DNA of 64,000 nt from assembly GCF_003129485.1 (NCBI RefSeq), contig NZ_QFFG01000002.1, positions 434,001 through 498,000 on the forward strand, read 5' to 3'. Shown in pieces: positions 62,998-64,000 of the stretch. A program made the position numbers and the translations under genes. The stretch comes from Polaribacter aquimarinus (GTDB lineage Bacteria; Bacteroidota; Bacteroidia; Flavobacteriales; Flavobacteriaceae). The first letter of the stretch is position 1. Each line of letters starts with the position of its first letter. Under the pieces are notes generated by a model that did not search any database, was not told the origin of the DNA, and saw only the letters and a list, made by a program, of their open reading frames with translations.

Positions 62998-63798
62998 TTA
63001 AAACTTTTCTGGGACAAATGTTTGATAATCCATTGGAGGTCTAACATACGCTTTATTATCTGGCAATGGAGGTAACTCAATTGGCTTGATATTCATTTTC
63101 TGATAAGGAATATTACTTAAAACGTGACTAATACAGTTTAATCTTGCTTTCTTTTTATTGTCTGAATTTACCACAAACCATGGTACTTGTTTCGTGTCTG
63201 TATGTGCAAACATTTGATCTTTAGCTTTAGAATATTCCATCCATCTAGAACGAGATTCTAAATCCATAGGACTAAATTTCCACCGTTTAAGTGGATTTGA
63301 AATACGATTTTTAAAGCGTCTTTCTTGCTCTTCATCACTTACAGAAAACCAATATTTTAAAACGATAATTCCAGAACGCACCAACATACGTTCAAATTCA
63401 GGACAAGAACGCAAGAATTCATCATACTCATCATTAGTACAAAAACCCATAACCTTTTCTACACCCGCTCTATTATACCAACTTCTATCAAACAAAACAA
63501 TTTCTCCAGCAGCAGGTAAGTATTGTACATAGCGTTGAAAATACCATTGCGATTTTTCTCTTTCTGTAGGCACACCCAAAGCAACCACTTTACAAATTCG
63601 AGGGTTTAGAGGTTCTGTAAAACGTTTAATGGTTCCACCTTTTCCTGAGGCATCTCTTCCTTCAAAAAGAACAACAACTTTTAATCCTTTATTTTTTACC
63701 CACTCTTGCATATGTACCAATTCTGTATGCAATTTTGCGAGTTCTTTCTCGTAATTGAACTTCTTTTGTTTTCCGTTTTCCGATGTTGATTTTTCCAT
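62998..63798 (-). CDS. ppk2: Polyphosphate kinase 2
   Basis: 266 residues, normal for a single-domain PPK2. It transfers phosphate between polyphosphate and nucleoside diphosphates or monophosphates. Walker A is FEGRDASGKGGT (about 45-56) and the catalytic segment is FDRSWYNRAGVEKVMGF. RRFKNRISNPLKRWKFSPMD supplies the Arg/Lys lid. The class (PPK2-I rather than II or III) is inferred from single-domain length only. It follows the AraC gene by 24 bases on the same strand but probably has its own promoter. Confidence 0.93.
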   Translation of the reverse strand: MEKSTSENGKQKKFNYEKELAKLHTELVHMQEWVKNKGLKVVVLFEGRDASGKGGTIKRFTEPLNPRICKVVALGVPTEREKSQWYFQRYVQYLPAAGEIVLFDRSWYNRAGVEKVMGFCTNDEYDEFLRSCPEFERMLVRSGIIVLKYWFSVSDEEQERRFKNRISNPLKRWKFSPMDLESRSRWMEYSKAKDQMFAHTDTKQVPWFVVNSDNKKKARLNCISHVLSNIPYQKMNIKPIELPPLPDNKAYVRPPMDYQTFVPEKF

Positions 63799-64000
63799 TT
63801 AGGCAAATTACAAAAATTAAAAAAGGCAAAAACTGACATTTGTTAGGTGGCTCTTTTTTTATTTATATGAGTGAAAAAAACGATTCTCAACAGTATCAAA
63901 ATAAAATAGGTTATTTTTGCTGCTTATTTTAAAAACACATTTTTTGTTAAATTACTATTCATATCCACATACAACTTCTAAAGAATGGGTAACTTTTGTT
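63799..64000. other. Right-edge spacer, possibly with the end of another gene
   Basis: Most of it is AT-rich and without an ORF. From 64000 to 63955 on the minus strand a frame ends at TAG with the peptide ...TKVTHSLEVVCGYE. This may be the C-terminus of a gene lying to the right, but 15 codons are too few to be sure. Confidence 0.3.

Noticed and set aside
63867..63932. 21-codon ORF (MSEKNDSQQY...) near the right edge
   Set aside because: Too short, without promoter or any recognisable pattern.
1..64000. tRNA, rRNA, phage or insertion-sequence genes
   Set aside because: I looked for such features in intergenic stretches and found none; nearly all spacers are short.

Overview
The window reads as chromosomal DNA of a low-GC Bacteroidota, most likely a Flavobacteriaceae member (Polaribacter/Tenacibaculum-like; the genus is inference). 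The support is the gene content (C-terminal type IX secretion sorting domains, head-GIN and DUF4175-like proteins, membrane LytTR regulators, YceI proteins), flavobacterial -7 boxes of the form TAnnTTTG upstream of several genes, poor Shine-Dalgarno sequences and high AT content. I saw no rRNA, tRNA, CRISPR array, insertion sequence or prophage.

Layout. 1-3299: 5' part of a very large DUF4175-like membrane protein with a collagen-like Gly-X-Y run. 3.4-9.8 kb: an outer-membrane barrel, gltX, an SPFH membrane protein and two tandem membrane-anchored LytTR regulators. 9.9-15.3 kb (minus strand): tatA, a head-GIN protein, a T9SS cargo, and an rnr/small-membrane-protein/ybjQ-like operon. 15.4-20.4 kb: a lipid kinase, a 59-aa protein, a 559-base AT-rich region with DnaA-box-like repeats, rpiB and an ElaA-like acetyltransferase, then a minus-strand group (DUF2167, RluE-like, aldose-epimerase-like). 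20.6-28.2 kb: recA, dut, a secreted esterase, gpsA, an MFS carrier and a kelch protein. 28.2-38.1 kb: DUF547, a glycosyltransferase, a CPBP protease-like protein, glpD, an NhaC antiporter, pheS and gdhA.

38.1-45.4 kb is the main metabolic module: a LacI-type regulator, divergent from a tight five-gene operon (tartrate/isopropylmalate-type dehydrogenase, cyclase/amidohydrolase-type enzyme, DUF1537 acid-sugar kinase, MFS acid-sugar importer, Gfo/Idh/MocA dehydrogenase). Two TGCGCA-type inverted repeats lie in the divergent spacer. This looks like an uncharacterised C4 (or larger) sugar-acid catabolic pathway.

45.5-54.9 kb: a LysE-type exporter, an alpha/beta hydrolase, a 50-aa protein with a sterol-desaturase-like hydroxylase, a giant BspA-like T9SS surface protein with 25-residue repeats, then an overlapping run of dinB, GNAT, FAD oxidase, YceI and a small Gre-like factor.

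55.0-58.4 kb: a redox module. An AraC regulator precedes thioredoxin, a 31-aa Cys protein, an AhpD-like protein and a cupredoxin-like protein. Two near-identical promoter regions, each with two GTCCA repeats 21 bp apart, precede thioredoxin and the 31-aa gene. 58.4-64.0 kb: paralogous secreted proteins, YceI, a membrane-bound winged-helix regulator, a double NTF2-like lipoprotein, a second AraC regulator and ppk2.
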